64,000 bases of DNA from Amycolatopsis mediterranei (GTDB taxonomy: Bacteria > Actinomycetota > Actinomycetes > Mycobacteriales > Pseudonocardiaceae): assembly GCF_026017845.1 (NCBI RefSeq), contig NZ_CP100416.1, forward strand, positions 7,743,078 to 7,807,077, written 5' to 3'. Within the stretch, counting starts at the first letter, position 1. Each line of letters begins with the position of its first letter. The position numbers and the translations under genes are program-made. Shown one piece after another: positions 63,543 to 64,000 of this stretch. Below the pieces are notes generated by a model, which did no database searches, was not told the origin of the DNA, and saw only the letters and a program-made list of their open reading frames with translations.

Positions 63543-64000
63543 TCAGCGAGGTGCAGGACCAGCTTGGTCCGAAAGCATCCGCAGCGCGTTCGCCAGGCCG
63601 TTGATCAGTCCGCGAACCAGGTCGCCCTCCTTGAAGGACGCCACCATGCTCGCCACCGCCAGCTTGGCGCCGCGGTCCGGGAGGCGCACGTGCGCCACCT
63701 TGCCCGTGACGATCTCGATCTTGCGCTCGCCCGGGGAGACCGCGATCAGCACCGCGTTCGACGGGTCCGCCGTCGTCGCGTGCAGCTTCTCCGCCGCCGA
63801 GCGGCTGTCCTCGCCCAGCTCACCCAGGTACAGGCTGAAGTCCAGGCCGGTCTCGCGGCTCGCGAACGTCAGTGCCTCGTCCAGGCGGGCCAGCTGACGG
63901 GTGTTGAACGGCCCGGACGGCGCCGCCGGCTCGTACATCTTGGCCGCGGACACCCGCCCGGTGGCCGTCAGAGCCTCGCCGTAACCCAGCTCGGACTCGT
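63543..64000 (-). CDS. DUF5130 family protein (TPM-like), 5' end outside window
   Basis: The frame is open from the window edge to the stop at 63543. Visible parts are ELGYGEALTATGRVSAAKMY, FNTRQLARLDEALTFASRET, FSLYLGELGED, and ERKIEIVTGKVAHVRLPDRG, the pattern of actinobacterial DUF5130 proteins with a TPM-like fold. Function unknown. An internal GTG (63953) could look like a start, but the conserved sequence continues upstream, so the gene is treated as partial. Confidence 0.8.
   Translation of the reverse strand, partial: ESELGYGEALTATGRVSAAKMYEPAAPSGPFNTRQLARLDEALTFASRETGLDFSLYLGELGEDSRSAAEKLHATTADPSNAVLIAVSPGERKIEIVTGKVAHVRLPDRGAKLAVASMVASFKEGDLVRGLINGLANALRMLSDQAGPAPR

Overview
The window is 64 kb of high-GC actinobacterial chromosome. 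Gene families (ABC drug exporters with TetR repressors, several F420/NADPH oxidoreductases, LLM-class oxidoreductases, a mycothiol-nitroreductase-like DsbA protein, DUF6879, DUF1542 and DUF5130 proteins) and recurring intergenic palindromes point to the Pseudonocardiaceae, most likely an Amycolatopsis species. The genus is inference. Apart from one inserted island the region is ordinary accessory chromosome with short gaps; no stretch over 300 bases lacks an annotated feature.

1-8.6 kb: a DUF2127 membrane protein; a broken operon (small protein, DUF6879, NB-ARC/TPR regulator with two frame disruptions); an overlapping zinc-finger gene pair; a secreted GH92 mannosidase; a YtcJ-type amidohydrolase. 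8.6-18.8 kb: a TetR/ABC-exporter operon with two operator copies; a secreted subtilase; a ROK repressor divergent from xylose isomerase with a clear palindromic operator; a ThuA-domain protein; a MarR repressor. 18.9-32.1 kb: MFS exporter plus aldo-keto reductase; a methyltransferase; a secreted Asp-box protein; an alpha/beta-hydrolase relic; an HTH protein; a PfpI-type protein; a SpoIIE-type phosphatase divergent from a soluble poly-HAMP hybrid histidine kinase of 1,546 residues.

32.3-42.2 kb: an island of about 9.86 kb inserted at the 3' end of tRNA-Pro(TGG). A 10-bp direct repeat marks both ends, and the terminator that presumably once followed the tRNA now lies beyond the right end. The left end holds the C-terminal remnant of a large serine recombinase; the right end holds a frameshifted HTH domain that would join the recombinase frame in the circular form. 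The cargo is (i) a graspetide cluster (precursor, ATP-grasp ligase, PIMT-like methyltransferase) of the kind expected to make an aspartimide-bearing, side-chain-crosslinked peptide, next to an XRE/TPR regulator and a HAD phosphatase, and (ii) a visibly lower-GC defence locus in which an S-4TM pore-type effector and one CD-NTase form an operon divergent from a second, different CD-NTase. This CBASS-like locus with two nucleotidyltransferases is the most interesting system in the window.

42.3-64 kb: two related redox modules (SDR + NADPH/F420-type reductase), one with LysR and one with TetR plus an LLM oxidoreductase; an NmrA-like/HxlR pair; GH27 alpha-galactosidase; SnoaL + LLM pair; a DUF1542 membrane protein; a TetR gene divergent from a GroEL paralogue with tandem palindromes between them; nei/rpiB; a comB relic; an MBL hydrolase; a DsbA-like protein; aminopeptidase N; an AbiEi/DUF559-like protein flanked by long palindromic repeats; and the end of a DUF5130 gene cut by the window edge.
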